Of a DNA stretch of 64,000 nucleotides, positions 7,262-16,169 are shown piece by piece. The position numbers were made by a program, and so were the translations under genes. Where the stretch lies: positions 22,294-86,293 of the forward strand of contig NZ_JBQJIK010000029.1 in NCBI RefSeq assembly GCF_052078665.1, in the 5' to 3' direction. The notes beneath the pieces are model-generated. The model had not been told where the DNA came from. It saw only the letters and a list, made by a program, of their open reading frames with translations, and searched no databases. Source of the DNA: Inquilinus sp052078665 (GTDB lineage Bacteria; Pseudomonadota; Alphaproteobacteria; DSM-16000; Inquilinaceae). Every line of letters begins with the position of its first letter. Within the stretch, counting starts at the first letter, position 1.

Positions 7262-9910
7262 CTAGTCGCTGGGCTGCAGGGATGCGGCCGGGAGGCCGCC
7301 GTCGAACTGGTAGTGGAAGGCCTCGTCCCGGACGCCGATGTGCAGCGCGCCGACCGACCGGCCGTCCCGCTGCTCGGCCAGGATGTGCCGGCTGACCGCC
7401 GGCAGCAGCGTGCTGGTCAGGATGGCGTCGACCATGCGCCCGCCGCTGTCGACCTGGCGGGCGCGCCGGGCAATCAGCTCGGCCACGGCGTCGTCGCAGG
7501 TCAGCGGCACCTTGTGCGCCTGCATCATCCGGTCGGCGATGCGCTCCAGCCGCAGGCGCACGATGCGGTCCAGCATGCCGTCGCTCAGCGCGTAATAGGG
7601 CACCAGCGTCATGCGGCCCAGCAGGGCCGGCGGGAAGACCTCGCGCAGCGGGCGGTGCAGCGCGCTCTCCAGCACCTCCGGCTCCGGCCGCGCCTCGGCG
7701 GCGCACAGCCTGGCGATCGCCTCGCCGCCGACATTCGAGGTCAGCAGGATCAACGTGTTGCGGAAGTCGATCTTGCGGCCCTCGCCATCCTCCATCACGC
7801 CCTTGTCGAAGACCTGGAAGAAGATCTCGTGGACGTCCGGATGCGCCTTCTCGATCTCGTCGAGCAGGATCACCGCATGCGGCCGTCGGCGCACCGCCTC
7901 GGTCAGCACGCCGCCCTGACCGTAGCCGACATAGCCGGGCGGGGCGCCCTTGAGCGACGAGACCGTGTGCGCCTCCTGGAACTCGCTCATGTTGATGGTG
8001 ATCAGGTTGCTCTCGCCGCCCAGCAGGGTCTCGGCCAGCGCCAGCGCCGTCTCGGTCTTGCCGACGCCGGACGGGCCGCACAGCAGGAAGACGCCGATCG
8101 GCTTGGCGGGATCGTCCAGGCCGGCGCGGCTGGTCTGCACCCGCTGGGCGATCGCCTCCATGGCGTGGTCCTGGCCGACGACGCGCCGGCCCAGGGCCTC
8201 GGCGAGGGACAGCAGGGTGGTGGCCTCGTCCTTCAGCAGGCGGCCGACCGGGATGCCGGTCCAGTCCTGCACCACGGCCGCCACCGCGTTGCGGTCGACC
8301 CGGTCGAGCACCAGCGGCGCCTCTTCCTGGATCTCGCGCCATTCGCCGTCGAGCCGGCGCAGCTCGGCCGGATCGGCGTCGCCGTCGGCGCGCAGCGCGG
8401 CGCGGGCCCGCTGGATCTCCTCGACCAGGCTGCGCTCGGCCTGCCAGCGGACGTCGAGCCGCGCCGCCTCCTGCTTCGCCTCTTCAAGCGCCTGTTCCGC
8501 CTCCGCCCGGCGCTCGCCGACATCGCCGCCATCGGCCTCCTCGCGGCCGAGCATCTCCAGCTCCAGCGTCAGGGCGTCGATCCGCTGCCGCTCATGCTCC
8601 AGCCGGTCGGGGCGGGCGTGGCGGCTGACGGCGACCCGGGCGCAGGCGGTGTCCAGCAGGCTCAGCGACTTGTCCGGCAGCTGGCGGGCGGGGATGTAGC
8701 GCCGCGACAGCGCCACCGCGGCCTCCACCGCCTCGTCCAGGATCTCGACGCCGTGATGCGCCTCCAGCGTCCGCACCATGCGGCGCATCATGGTGACGGC
8801 CTTCGGCTCGTCCGGCTCGGCCACCGGGATGGCCTGGAAGCGCCGGCTCAGCGCCGGGTCCTTCTCGATGTAGCGCTTGTACTCGGCCCAGGTGGTGGCG
8901 CCGATGGTCCGCAGTGTGCCGCGGGCCAAAGCGGGCTTCAGCATGTTGGCGGCGTCGCCGGTGCCTTCCTGGCCGCCGGCGCCGATCAGCGTGTGCGCCT
9001 CGTCGATGAACATGATCACCGGATGCGGCGCCGCCTGGACCTCGGCGATGACGTCGCGCAGGCGCTGCTCGAACTCGCCCTTCACCCCGGCGCCGGCCTG
9101 CAGCAGGCCGAGATCGAGCGCGTGCAGGGCGACGTCGCGCAGCGGCGCCGGCACCTCGCCGGCGACGATGCGCAGGGCCAGGCCCTCGACGATGGCGGTC
9201 TTGCCGACGCCGGCCTCGCCGGTCAGGATCGGGTTGTTCTGCCGCCGCCGCATCAGCACGTCGATGATCTGCCGGATCTCGGGGTCGCGGCCGATCACCG
9301 GGTCGAGCTTGCCGGCCCTGGCGCTCGCGGTCAGGTCCACGGTGTAGCGCGCCAGGGCGCCGCCGCGACTGCCCGGCGCAGACGAGGGCGAGGTTCCGTC
9401 CGCCGTCTCCAGCGGCGCCTGCGCGGCCGTGGCCTCGGGCGAGCCGCGGGTGATGGCCTCGAAGCCGTCGCGCAGCCGGTCCAGCGCCAGCTTGCCGAAT
9501 TCGGGCGAGATCGCGAGCAGGACCTGGCTGAGCGGGCGGCTCGACAGGCAGCCATAGAGCAGATGGCCGGAGCGGATGCGGTCGTCGCCGAAGGCCAGGG
9601 TCGCGACCAGCCAGGCCTCCTGGGTCGCGTCCTCGATATGCTGCGACAGGTCGGAGACGGCGGTGGCGCCCCGCGGCAGCTTGTCGAGCGCCCGGGTCAG
9701 GTCGCGGGCGAGGATGCCCGGATCGACGCCGAAGCTGCGCAGGATCCGCCCGAAATCGGAATCGGCGACCTCGTTCAACTGGTGCAGCCAGTGGACCAGC
9801 TCGACATAGGCGTTGCCGCGCAGCTTGCAGAACGCCGTGGCGCTCTCGATCGCGGCGTAGCAGGGCGCGTTCAGCTTGCTGAACAGGTTCCGGCGGCTGA
9901 TGCCCGTCAT
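7262..9910 (-). CDS. tssH/clpV: T6SS sheath-recycling AAA+ ATPase ClpV
   Basis: 882 aa. ATG 9910 overlaps the tssG stop as ATGA and has GGAG about 8 nt upstream; a GTG four codons earlier (9922) is less likely. The N-terminal double-Clp domain spans about 1-150. Two AAA+ modules follow, with Walker A motifs GEAGVGKTA near residue 231 and GPSGVGKTE near 611. A coiled-coil middle region lies between them, and the ILLDEIEKAHPDV sensor stretch is present in module 2. The early SKLNAPCYAAIESATAFC segment is typical of ClpV rather than ClpB. ClpV disassembles the contracted TssB-TssC sheath in the cytoplasm. Confidence 0.97.
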   Translation of the reverse strand: MTGISRRNLFSKLNAPCYAAIESATAFCKLRGNAYVELVHWLHQLNEVADSDFGRILRSFGVDPGILARDLTRALDKLPRGATAVSDLSQHIEDATQEAWLVATLAFGDDRIRSGHLLYGCLSSRPLSQVLLAISPEFGKLALDRLRDGFEAITRGSPEATAAQAPLETADGTSPSSAPGSRGGALARYTVDLTASARAGKLDPVIGRDPEIRQIIDVLMRRRQNNPILTGEAGVGKTAIVEGLALRIVAGEVPAPLRDVALHALDLGLLQAGAGVKGEFEQRLRDVIAEVQAAPHPVIMFIDEAHTLIGAGGQEGTGDAANMLKPALARGTLRTIGATTWAEYKRYIEKDPALSRRFQAIPVAEPDEPKAVTMMRRMVRTLEAHHGVEILDEAVEAAVALSRRYIPARQLPDKSLSLLDTACARVAVSRHARPDRLEHERQRIDALTLELEMLGREEADGGDVGERRAEAEQALEEAKQEAARLDVRWQAERSLVEEIQRARAALRADGDADPAELRRLDGEWREIQEEAPLVLDRVDRNAVAAVVQDWTGIPVGRLLKDEATTLLSLAEALGRRVVGQDHAMEAIAQRVQTSRAGLDDPAKPIGVFLLCGPSGVGKTETALALAETLLGGESNLITINMSEFQEAHTVSSLKGAPPGYVGYGQGGVLTEAVRRRPHAVILLDEIEKAHPDVHEIFFQVFDKGVMEDGEGRKIDFRNTLILLTSNVGGEAIARLCAAEARPEPEVLESALHRPLREVFPPALLGRMTLVPYYALSDGMLDRIVRLRLERIADRMMQAHKVPLTCDDAVAELIARRARQVDSGGRMVDAILTSTLLPAVSRHILAEQRDGRSVGALHIGVRDEAFHYQFDGGLPAASLQPSD

Positions 9911-10965
9911 CACGGACTCCACGAGGCTGTTTCAGGGGTTGCCGCGTCCGTCGGGCCGGGACGGGGCGGGGTCGTCGTCAGGTCGTCGGCGTGGCGGCGC
10001 GATCTGCGCTTGCCCATCCAGCCGGTCCAGCCCAGCCGGCCGCTGCGGCCCAGCCGGACCGCCGGCACCTCGTCGCGGCGCAGGACCAGGTTGACCTCCC
10101 AGTCCAGCTCGTCGCCGAGGTAGTTGCGGACGGTCTGGGCCATCTTGTCGAGGCCGGGGGCGCCGGGCAGCAGCCGCTCGTACTGGGCCAGCTCCAGCGG
10201 GCCGATGACGATGCGGAACCGATGATGATAGACCCGGATCCGGGCGCCGGCGGTGGCGGTGCTGCCCAGCGTGCCGGTGCCCGGGTCGCGGCCGAGGAGG
10301 CACAGCGCGTCGCGCGGCAGCTGCACCCATTTCGGCACGAATTCGCGGATCTCGACCGGCGCCGCGAAGAAGCTGGCCAGGATCGCGCCCAGCCCCTCGG
10401 CATTGCGGGTGTGCGAGGCGAGCCGCCCGGTGAAATGGACCTTGGCCAGGTCGGGCATGGCGTCCCGGTCCTGCAGCGACTCCATGCCGAGGCCGGCGAG
10501 GGCGCCGAGCTGCAGGGCAAAGCGGTCCTGCTGCGGCCGGTCGTGGCTCACCGTCGGCTCGCTCTCCGCCCAGGCGCGGAAGAACAGCGAGGCCATGCGG
10601 TGATGGAAGATGTCGGCGAAGCGGACCAGCGTCTCGTCGCCGGCGTTGTGCTGCCGCATCTGGGCGTATTCGGTCAGGTGCAGCGGCAGCGGGCCGTTCG
10701 ATCCGAACAGCCCGAAGACATAGGTGGCGAGCCGGGCGGGGCCGTCCTCCTCCTCGGGCTCGGTCAGCCCCGCGATCGGCCGGGTCGGGAAGGCCAGGGC
10801 CGGCTGCTGCCCGATCCGCACCGGGTCCGATCCCGGCCGGCTCGATTCCCCCAGCCGCGGGCGATCCGGGCTGAGGGCATCGATCCGCCGCAGCGTCTGG
10901 AAGACGTCGAAGTCGTGTGGCTCGGCCGCGACCGCGCCGAAGAAGCTGTTGAGGGCGTCCGGCAT
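9910..10965 (-). CDS. tssG: T6SS baseplate protein TssG
   Basis: 351 aa from ATG 10965, which overlaps the tssF stop (ATGA). Typical TssG features are DVFQTLRRIDA near the N-terminus, PLPLHLTEYA, and the RFADIFHHRMASLFFRAWAES segment in the middle. TssG forms a wedge with TssF, TssE and TssK around the VgrG hub. The C-terminus carries an Arg-rich stretch and a Pro/Thr-rich tail. Overlaps at both ends imply coupled translation within the tssE-F-G-clpV run. Confidence 0.95.
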   Translation of the reverse strand: MPDALNSFFGAVAAEPHDFDVFQTLRRIDALSPDRPRLGESSRPGSDPVRIGQQPALAFPTRPIAGLTEPEEEDGPARLATYVFGLFGSNGPLPLHLTEYAQMRQHNAGDETLVRFADIFHHRMASLFFRAWAESEPTVSHDRPQQDRFALQLGALAGLGMESLQDRDAMPDLAKVHFTGRLASHTRNAEGLGAILASFFAAPVEIREFVPKWVQLPRDALCLLGRDPGTGTLGSTATAGARIRVYHHRFRIVIGPLELAQYERLLPGAPGLDKMAQTVRNYLGDELDWEVNLVLRRDEVPAVRLGRSGRLGWTGWMGKRRSRRHADDLTTTPPRPGPTDAATPETASWSP

Positions 10966-12851
10966 CAGACCACCGCCCGGCGGCCGATCATCGGCGGCCA
11001 TCGCATCACCTCCCCGCGCTGCAGGGTCGACAGCACCATCTCGGTGAAGCCGTTGATCGAGACGTACTTGGCGAAGAACAGGTTCAGCACCGAGGCCAGC
11101 GGGAAGGTGCCGACGCCTTCGAAGGCGGCCTCGTCCAGGGTGACGCCGATCTCGATCCCGCGCGCCACCGCGGCCTGCCCGCCGCCGGGCAGGCGCCGGA
11201 CCACGGCCTTGGACCGGACCTCCCGGATGCCGTCGATCTGCCGTGTGGCGGAGGCGTCGTCCGGATCGACATAGAGGCGCAGCAGCTCGCGCAGCGCCTC
11301 GGCGCCCTGGTGGTCGGGCCGGTCGGAATTGGTGATCGACAGGTAGTTCAGCGACAGGTGGCTGATCAGCTTCCAGGCGATGTCGCCATTGGCGAAGGAC
11401 GGCCGCGGCCGGCTCGGCAGCGACAGGCACCGGACGCTGGTCACCGGGGCGCCGATCTCGAGCGTGAAGTCGGTCTCGCCCCGGCCGATCGGCAGCAGTA
11501 GCGGCAGGTCCCGGTTCGAGCACAGGCAGCGCAGTGACAGTTGGCGCAGATCGGCCGAATAGGGGGCGGCCTGGCGGTCGACCAGCGAGACGAAGGTCTC
11601 GCTGCCGATATAGCCGGTGCGGGTGCCGTGCAGGCGCTGGTGCTCGGACAGCAGGCGCTGCTCGCGCCGCACCGTGTAATAGCTGGAATGCTGCTCGCGC
11701 CGGCCATGCTCATGGATGCTGTAGAAGGGCAGGAACGGCATCGGGGCCGCGTCGCCGCTCTCGCCCTCGCCGCTCATCTCCAGGATCGAGTGCAGCTCGA
11801 TGTCGAGCGGCCGGATCCGGTCGACCACCACATGGTGCTCGTATTGCTTGTCGCTGACATGGATCCGATCGGCCTGACGTTCGAACAGGTTGATCGCCGG
11901 GGTCGCGAACAGGGCGATGTTCTGCGGCCCGAGATGGCGCTCCAGCCGCGGCTCGGCGCGGCCGAGCGCGAACACGATCTCGAGCTCCTCGGTGGTCGAC
12001 AGCGCCACGGCATCGGCCAGCCCGCCGAGCTCGACGAACAGGGTCCGGTCGGCCAGGGCGAAGTATTCCTGCAGCAGGCGGTAGCCGTCGAAGGATCGCG
12101 GCACCTCGGGCAGCAGCGACGAGCCCGGCTCCAGCCCGACCTGCCGCAGCGCCTGCCGCGGGATCGTCTCCTGCCAGGGCACGGGCCGGCTCAGCGGCCG
12201 GGCGACGATGGCGCGGGTGTCGGCGACCAGCTGCTCGGCCAGGATCGCGCCGATGCCGCCGGGCCCGGTCAGGTGCAGCGTCAGCGCCTTCAGCGCCAGC
12301 TTGTTGAAGGGCAGCCCGTTGGTGGTCCGCAGCCGCAGGCGCAGCGCCGCCTTCACCGCCTGGCGGCCGGGCAGGTGCAGGGCCGAGAGCTGCCCCGGCG
12401 TCGCATAATAGTCGACCCCGCTGACCACGATCGGCCACAGCTGGACGTCATGGGCAGTGCGGAACTCGCAATGGGTGACCGCACCCGGCGCGAGCTGGCT
12501 CAACAGCTTGGTCCCGCGCGGCACCAGGTAGCCGTTCTCCAGACGCCCGGCCTCCGGGTCCGGCTCGAACCGGACGATCGACATCGACGGCACCGGCGGC
12601 AGGAAATGCGGATAGACCAGCTCGAGCAGATGCTGGGTGAAATCCGGGAAGCGCGACTGCAGCTTCAACTGCACCCGCGCCGCCATGAAGGCGAAGCCTT
12701 CCAGCAGCCGCTCGACATAGGGGTCGGCGACCTCGGTCGTCTCCATGCCGAGCCGGCCGGCGACCTTGGGGAAGGAGCGCGCGAACTCGGCGCCCATGTC
12801 GCGCATATAGGCCAGCTCGTCATTGTAGAGGCGCAGCAGCCGGGGATCCAT
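10965..12851 (-). CDS. tssF: T6SS baseplate protein TssF
   Basis: 628 aa from ATG 12851, overlapping the tssE stop by ATGA. The N-terminus MDPRLLRLYNDELAYMRDMG, followed by EFARSFPKVAGRLG, is the family hallmark. VERLLEGFAFMAARVQLKL and ELVYPHFLPPVPSM follow as expected. It is the main wedge component of the baseplate and binds TssG. Length is normal for the family. Confidence 0.97.
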   Translation of the reverse strand: MDPRLLRLYNDELAYMRDMGAEFARSFPKVAGRLGMETTEVADPYVERLLEGFAFMAARVQLKLQSRFPDFTQHLLELVYPHFLPPVPSMSIVRFEPDPEAGRLENGYLVPRGTKLLSQLAPGAVTHCEFRTAHDVQLWPIVVSGVDYYATPGQLSALHLPGRQAVKAALRLRLRTTNGLPFNKLALKALTLHLTGPGGIGAILAEQLVADTRAIVARPLSRPVPWQETIPRQALRQVGLEPGSSLLPEVPRSFDGYRLLQEYFALADRTLFVELGGLADAVALSTTEELEIVFALGRAEPRLERHLGPQNIALFATPAINLFERQADRIHVSDKQYEHHVVVDRIRPLDIELHSILEMSGEGESGDAAPMPFLPFYSIHEHGRREQHSSYYTVRREQRLLSEHQRLHGTRTGYIGSETFVSLVDRQAAPYSADLRQLSLRCLCSNRDLPLLLPIGRGETDFTLEIGAPVTSVRCLSLPSRPRPSFANGDIAWKLISHLSLNYLSITNSDRPDHQGAEALRELLRLYVDPDDASATRQIDGIREVRSKAVVRRLPGGGQAAVARGIEIGVTLDEAAFEGVGTFPLASVLNLFFAKYVSINGFTEMVLSTLQRGEVMRWPPMIGRRAVV

Positions 12852-13357
12852 CAGCTGGCCTCCGCGCGCATCTCGACGACGCGGACGACATCGAGCTCGC
12901 GGTCGACCTCGGTGCGCATCACCATCCGCAGCGGCACCGGATGCGCCCAGAGATCGGCCTCGATCCTGAAATGGAGCGAGCCGATGTCCTGCCCGTCCTC
13001 GATCGCCGTGACCCTCAGGCTGTCGGGCAACAGCCGCGGCTCGAAGCGGTGCAGGCTGGCGACGATCTCCTGCCGCAGGGCGCTGGCGTCGACGCCTTCG
13101 CGGATGTGCCCGCCCAGCGGCCAGATGCCGTAGTTCAGCGTGCTGGCGGCGACATGGGGATAGGCCTGCAGGTCCACGGTGGCGGCCAGCTGATTGGTGT
13201 TCAAGAGCCACGAGATGTCGCGCAGGATCACCTCCCGCAGCTGGCGCACCGAGAAGCTGCGCCGGTCCTGCGCCTCGGTCGCGCTGCGCGGCTGGTCGTC
13301 GGTCAGCCGGTCGAGAAGCGACGGCTGGACCAGGTCCCGCTTGACAGCTCTGGCCAT
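12851..13357 (-). CDS. tssE: T6SS baseplate protein TssE (gp25-like)
   Basis: 168 aa. The gp25/GpW fold is recognisable from SLLDRLTD at the N-terminus, LREVILRDISWLLNT, the YPHVAASTLNYGIWPLGG stretch and the C-terminal RIEADLWAHPVPLRM segment. It links the sheath to the baseplate wedge. AGGTGA precedes the ATG. The 67-nt gap to hcp upstream contains a strong stem-loop (13390-13417). Confidence 0.95.
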   Translation of the reverse strand: MARAVKRDLVQPSLLDRLTDDQPRSATEAQDRRSFSVRQLREVILRDISWLLNTNQLAATVDLQAYPHVAASTLNYGIWPLGGHIREGVDASALRQEIVASLHRFEPRLLPDSLRVTAIEDGQDIGSLHFRIEADLWAHPVPLRMVMRTEVDRELDVVRVVEMRAEAS

Positions 13358-13389
13358 GATTCACCTGGGTGGGGATGGACGAGGGAAGA

Positions 13390-13417
13390 GCGACCGGCCG
13401 GGGCACCGGCCGGTCGC
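13390..13417 (-). terminator. stem-loop directly after hcp
   Basis: A perfect 12-bp GC stem (13390-13401 with 13406-13417) with loop GGCA starts 7 nt after the hcp stop on the leftward transcript. No strong T run follows, so it is more likely a partial terminator or an RNA-stabilising 3' hairpin than a full stop. It would help hcp mRNA outnumber the tssE-F-G mRNA. Confidence 0.7.
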
Positions 13418-13424
13418 GACGCCG

Positions 13425-13958
13425 TCAGGCGACGAGCTTGGTGAAGTCGGTGCTGTTGGCGATCTGGTTCCAGATGCCCTCGCCCTGCTTCGTCAGGGCA
13501 CCCTTGTCGTTCTGCTTGTAGTAGATGACCTTGCAGGCGCCGAACCGGAAGGTGACCGTCTCCTCCGGCGACTCCTCGGCGTAGGACCACTCGACCTTCT
13601 CCACGGCCAGCATGTTGAAGGTCCAGTGCAGGAACAGGTTGGTGCCGGACGTGCCGGTGCCGGAGCCGGTCGCCTTGAACAGCTTCAGGTCGACATTGCT
13701 GAAATGGGCGCCGCGGCCGCAGGCCACGTACAGGTGGGGCGAGGCGGTATCGACCTGCTTCTTGACGGTGAAGACCTCGAACTCGGCCTTGCCGGATCCG
13801 GCGCCGCTGGTGTGCGGGCCGATGTTGAGCTTGTTCTCGAGCGAGAAGCTCCATTCATCGGCAAGGGTGATGCCGTCCTTCAGGATCAGGGATTCGCCCT
13901 TGGGCTGAATGCCGTCCTTGGACGCTGCTGTGAACACCATGACCGCGTCGAACGCCAT
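13425..13958 (-). CDS. tssD/hcp: T6SS tube protein Hcp
   Basis: 177 aa starting MAFDAVMVF; GAAGGAAGA precedes the ATG. Hcp-type features are the IQPKGESL loop, KAEFEVFTVKKQVDTASPHL in the middle, and the C-terminal ETVTFRFGACKVIYYKQ strand. Hexameric rings stack to form the expelled inner tube and can carry small effectors. The gene sits between tssC (103-nt gap) and tssE, with a hairpin just after it. It may also have its own promoter in the 103-nt gap. Confidence 0.95.
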   Translation of the reverse strand: MAFDAVMVFTAASKDGIQPKGESLILKDGITLADEWSFSLENKLNIGPHTSGAGSGKAEFEVFTVKKQVDTASPHLYVACGRGAHFSNVDLKLFKATGSGTGTSGTNLFLHWTFNMLAVEKVEWSYAEESPEETVTFRFGACKVIYYKQNDKGALTKQGEGIWNQIANSTDFTKLVA

Positions 13959-14061
13959 GTTCGTCTTCCTTCATCTGGTGGTTTGGAATGGGTTGGAGTC
14001 TGTCGGGGGCGATCAGCTGTGCCGCATGCGACCTCCTTCCGCCGATCGAGCGGACGGTCTG

Positions 14062-15564
14062 TCAGGCCTTGCGGGCCGACGGCAGGCGCGACACCAGCCG
14101 CAGCGAGATGGTCAGGCCCTCGAGCTGGTAATGCGGCCGCAGGTAGAACCGGGCGGTGTAGTAGCCGGGGTTGTCCGCGACCTCCTCGACCTTGACCTCG
14201 GCCGAGGACAGCGGCTGCTGCGCCTTGCTCTCCTCGCTGCCCAGCTCAGGCGAGGGGTGGACGTAGCCCTGGATCCACTGGTTGAGCCACTCCTCGACCT
14301 CGTGCCGCTCCTTGAACGTGCCGATCTTGTCGCGGACCATGCACTTCAGGTAATGGGCGAAGCGGCAGGTCGCGAAGATGTAGGGCAGCCGGGCGCTCAG
14401 CTCGGCATTCGCCGAGGCGTCCGGGTCCTCGTACTTGATCGGCTTGTTGACGGTCTGGGCGCCGATGAAGACGCCGAGATCGGTGTTCTTGCGGTGCAGC
14501 AGCGGCAGCATGCCGTTCTTGGACAGCTCGGCTTCGCGCCGGTCGCTGATCGCGATCTCGGTCGGGCATTTCAGGTCGACGCCGCCGTCGTCGCTCGGGA
14601 AGGTGTGGACCGGCAGGTCCTCGACCAAGCCACCGGATTCGACGCCGCGGATCCGCGACAGCCAGCCATACAGCTTGAACGATCGGGTGATGTTCACGCC
14701 CATGGCGTAAGCGGCGTTGGTCCACAGATACTTGGAGCTGTCGCCGCCGTCCGACTCCTCCTCGAAGGCGAACTCGTCGACCGGGTTGATCTTGGCGCCG
14801 TAGGGCAGGCGCCCCAGGGTGCGCGGCATGGTCAGCGCCACGTAGCGGGAGTTCTCGCCGTCGCGGAACGATCGCCAGGCCGCATGCTCCGGCGTCAGGA
14901 AGATCTTGGTGATGTCGCGCGGATTGGCCAGCTCGCGCCACGAGTCCATCTGCAGCAGATGCGGCGAGGCGGCCGAGATGAACGGCGCGTGGCTGGCCGC
15001 CGCGATCTGCGACACCGCCGACAGCAGCTCGACATCCGGCGGGGTATGGTCGAAGTAATAGTCGCCGATCAGGCAGCCATAGGGCTCGCCGCCGATCTGG
15101 CCGTACTCCTCCTCATAGATCTTCTTGAACAGCGGGCTCTGGTCCCAGGCGATGCCCTTGTACTTGCGCAGGTTGCGGGACAGCTCCTTCTTCGAGATCG
15201 GGAAGACGCGGATCTTCAGCGTTTCGTCGGTCTCGGTGTTGAAGACCAGGTGATGCAGGCCGCGCCACGCCGATTCCAGCGCCTGGAACTCCTCATGGTG
15301 CAGGATCTCGTTGATCTGCGCCGACAGCTTCTCGTCGATCGACGCGATGATCGACTGGATGGTGTCGACGACGTCGTCGCTGATCACCGAGGTGTCGCGC
15401 AGGGCCTGCTCGGCCAGGGTCCGGACGGCGGTCTCCACCGCCTCCTGGGCCTGGTCCGAGCGGGTGCGGAACTCGCGCTGCAGCAGGCTGGCGAAATCGC
15501 CGGGATCGACCGTGGTGGCCGGGGCGGCCTGCGCCTCGGCGGACCTGGTGACTGCGGACGACAT
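14062..15564 (-). CDS. tssC: T6SS sheath large subunit TssC
   Basis: 500 aa with the diagnostic TssC segments: FQALESAWRGLHHLVFNTET, SKKELSRNLRKYKG, PYGCLIGDYYFDHTP, the FISAASPHLLQMDSW stretch and ATCRFAHYLKCMVRDKIG. TssC assembles with TssB into the contractile sheath around the Hcp tube. The start lies 2 nt after the tssB stop, consistent with coexpression at fixed ratio. Confidence 0.98.
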   Translation of the reverse strand: MSSAVTRSAEAQAAPATTVDPGDFASLLQREFRTRSDQAQEAVETAVRTLAEQALRDTSVISDDVVDTIQSIIASIDEKLSAQINEILHHEEFQALESAWRGLHHLVFNTETDETLKIRVFPISKKELSRNLRKYKGIAWDQSPLFKKIYEEEYGQIGGEPYGCLIGDYYFDHTPPDVELLSAVSQIAAASHAPFISAASPHLLQMDSWRELANPRDITKIFLTPEHAAWRSFRDGENSRYVALTMPRTLGRLPYGAKINPVDEFAFEEESDGGDSSKYLWTNAAYAMGVNITRSFKLYGWLSRIRGVESGGLVEDLPVHTFPSDDGGVDLKCPTEIAISDRREAELSKNGMLPLLHRKNTDLGVFIGAQTVNKPIKYEDPDASANAELSARLPYIFATCRFAHYLKCMVRDKIGTFKERHEVEEWLNQWIQGYVHPSPELGSEESKAQQPLSSAEVKVEEVADNPGYYTARFYLRPHYQLEGLTISLRLVSRLPSARKA

Positions 15565-15566
15565 GG

Positions 15567-16133
15567 TCAGTTCTCCTCCGTCTCTGGGGCCGGGGACGGA
15601 AGCGCGTCCGTCTGATCCTTGGGCTGATCCTGGGGGGCTTCGGGCTTGGGCGCGTGGCCGAGGGCGCTGAGCAGCGCCGGGTCGGCCAGCAGCCGGGCGA
15701 CCAGCTCCTCGGCGCCGTTCTTGCCGTCCATGTAGGTCAAGAGGTTGGACAGCTGCGTCCGCGCCTCGAGCAGCCGGTTCAGGCTGTCGACCTTGCGGGC
15801 CACCGCCGCCGGCGAGAAATCGTCCATGCTCTCGAAGGTCAGGTCGACCGAGAGCTGGCCTTCGCCGGTCAGCCGGTTCGGCACCCGCAGCGCCACCCGC
15901 GGCTTCAGGGACCGGAGCCGATCATCGAAATTGTCGATGTCGATCTCCATCATCTTGCGTTCGGCCACCGGGGGCAGCGCCTCGGTCGGGTTGCCGGCGA
16001 GGTCGGACATGACGCCGACGACGAAGGGCAACTGGACCTTCTTGTTCGAGCCGTAGGTCTCGACGTCGTATTCGATCTGGACCCGGGGCGCCCGGTTGCG
16101 CGCGATGAATTTTTGACTGCTGGCCTTTGCCAT
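15567..16133 (-). CDS. tssB: T6SS sheath small subunit TssB
   Basis: 188 aa. The N-terminus carries APRVQIEYDVET and VQLPFVVGVMSDLAG, and the core has MEIDIDNFDDRL, all typical of TssB/VipA. The acidic Pro-rich C-terminal tail is somewhat longer than usual. AAGGAG lies about 11 nt before the ATG. It pairs with TssC encoded immediately downstream. Confidence 0.98.
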   Translation of the reverse strand: MAKASSQKFIARNRAPRVQIEYDVETYGSNKKVQLPFVVGVMSDLAGNPTEALPPVAERKMMEIDIDNFDDRLRSLKPRVALRVPNRLTGEGQLSVDLTFESMDDFSPAAVARKVDSLNRLLEARTQLSNLLTYMDGKNGAEELVARLLADPALLSALGHAPKPEAPQDQPKDQTDALPSPAPETEEN

Positions 16134-16169
16134 CTCTTCAATTCTCCTTGTGTGGGGCGGCTCCGGTCG

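Noticed and set aside
2335..7265. Very long + strand open frames (2335-3993, 3837-7265) opposite the M23, TssM-like and vgrG genes
   Set aside because: Composition is Arg/Gly/Ala-rich with no domain; clear homology is on the - strand.
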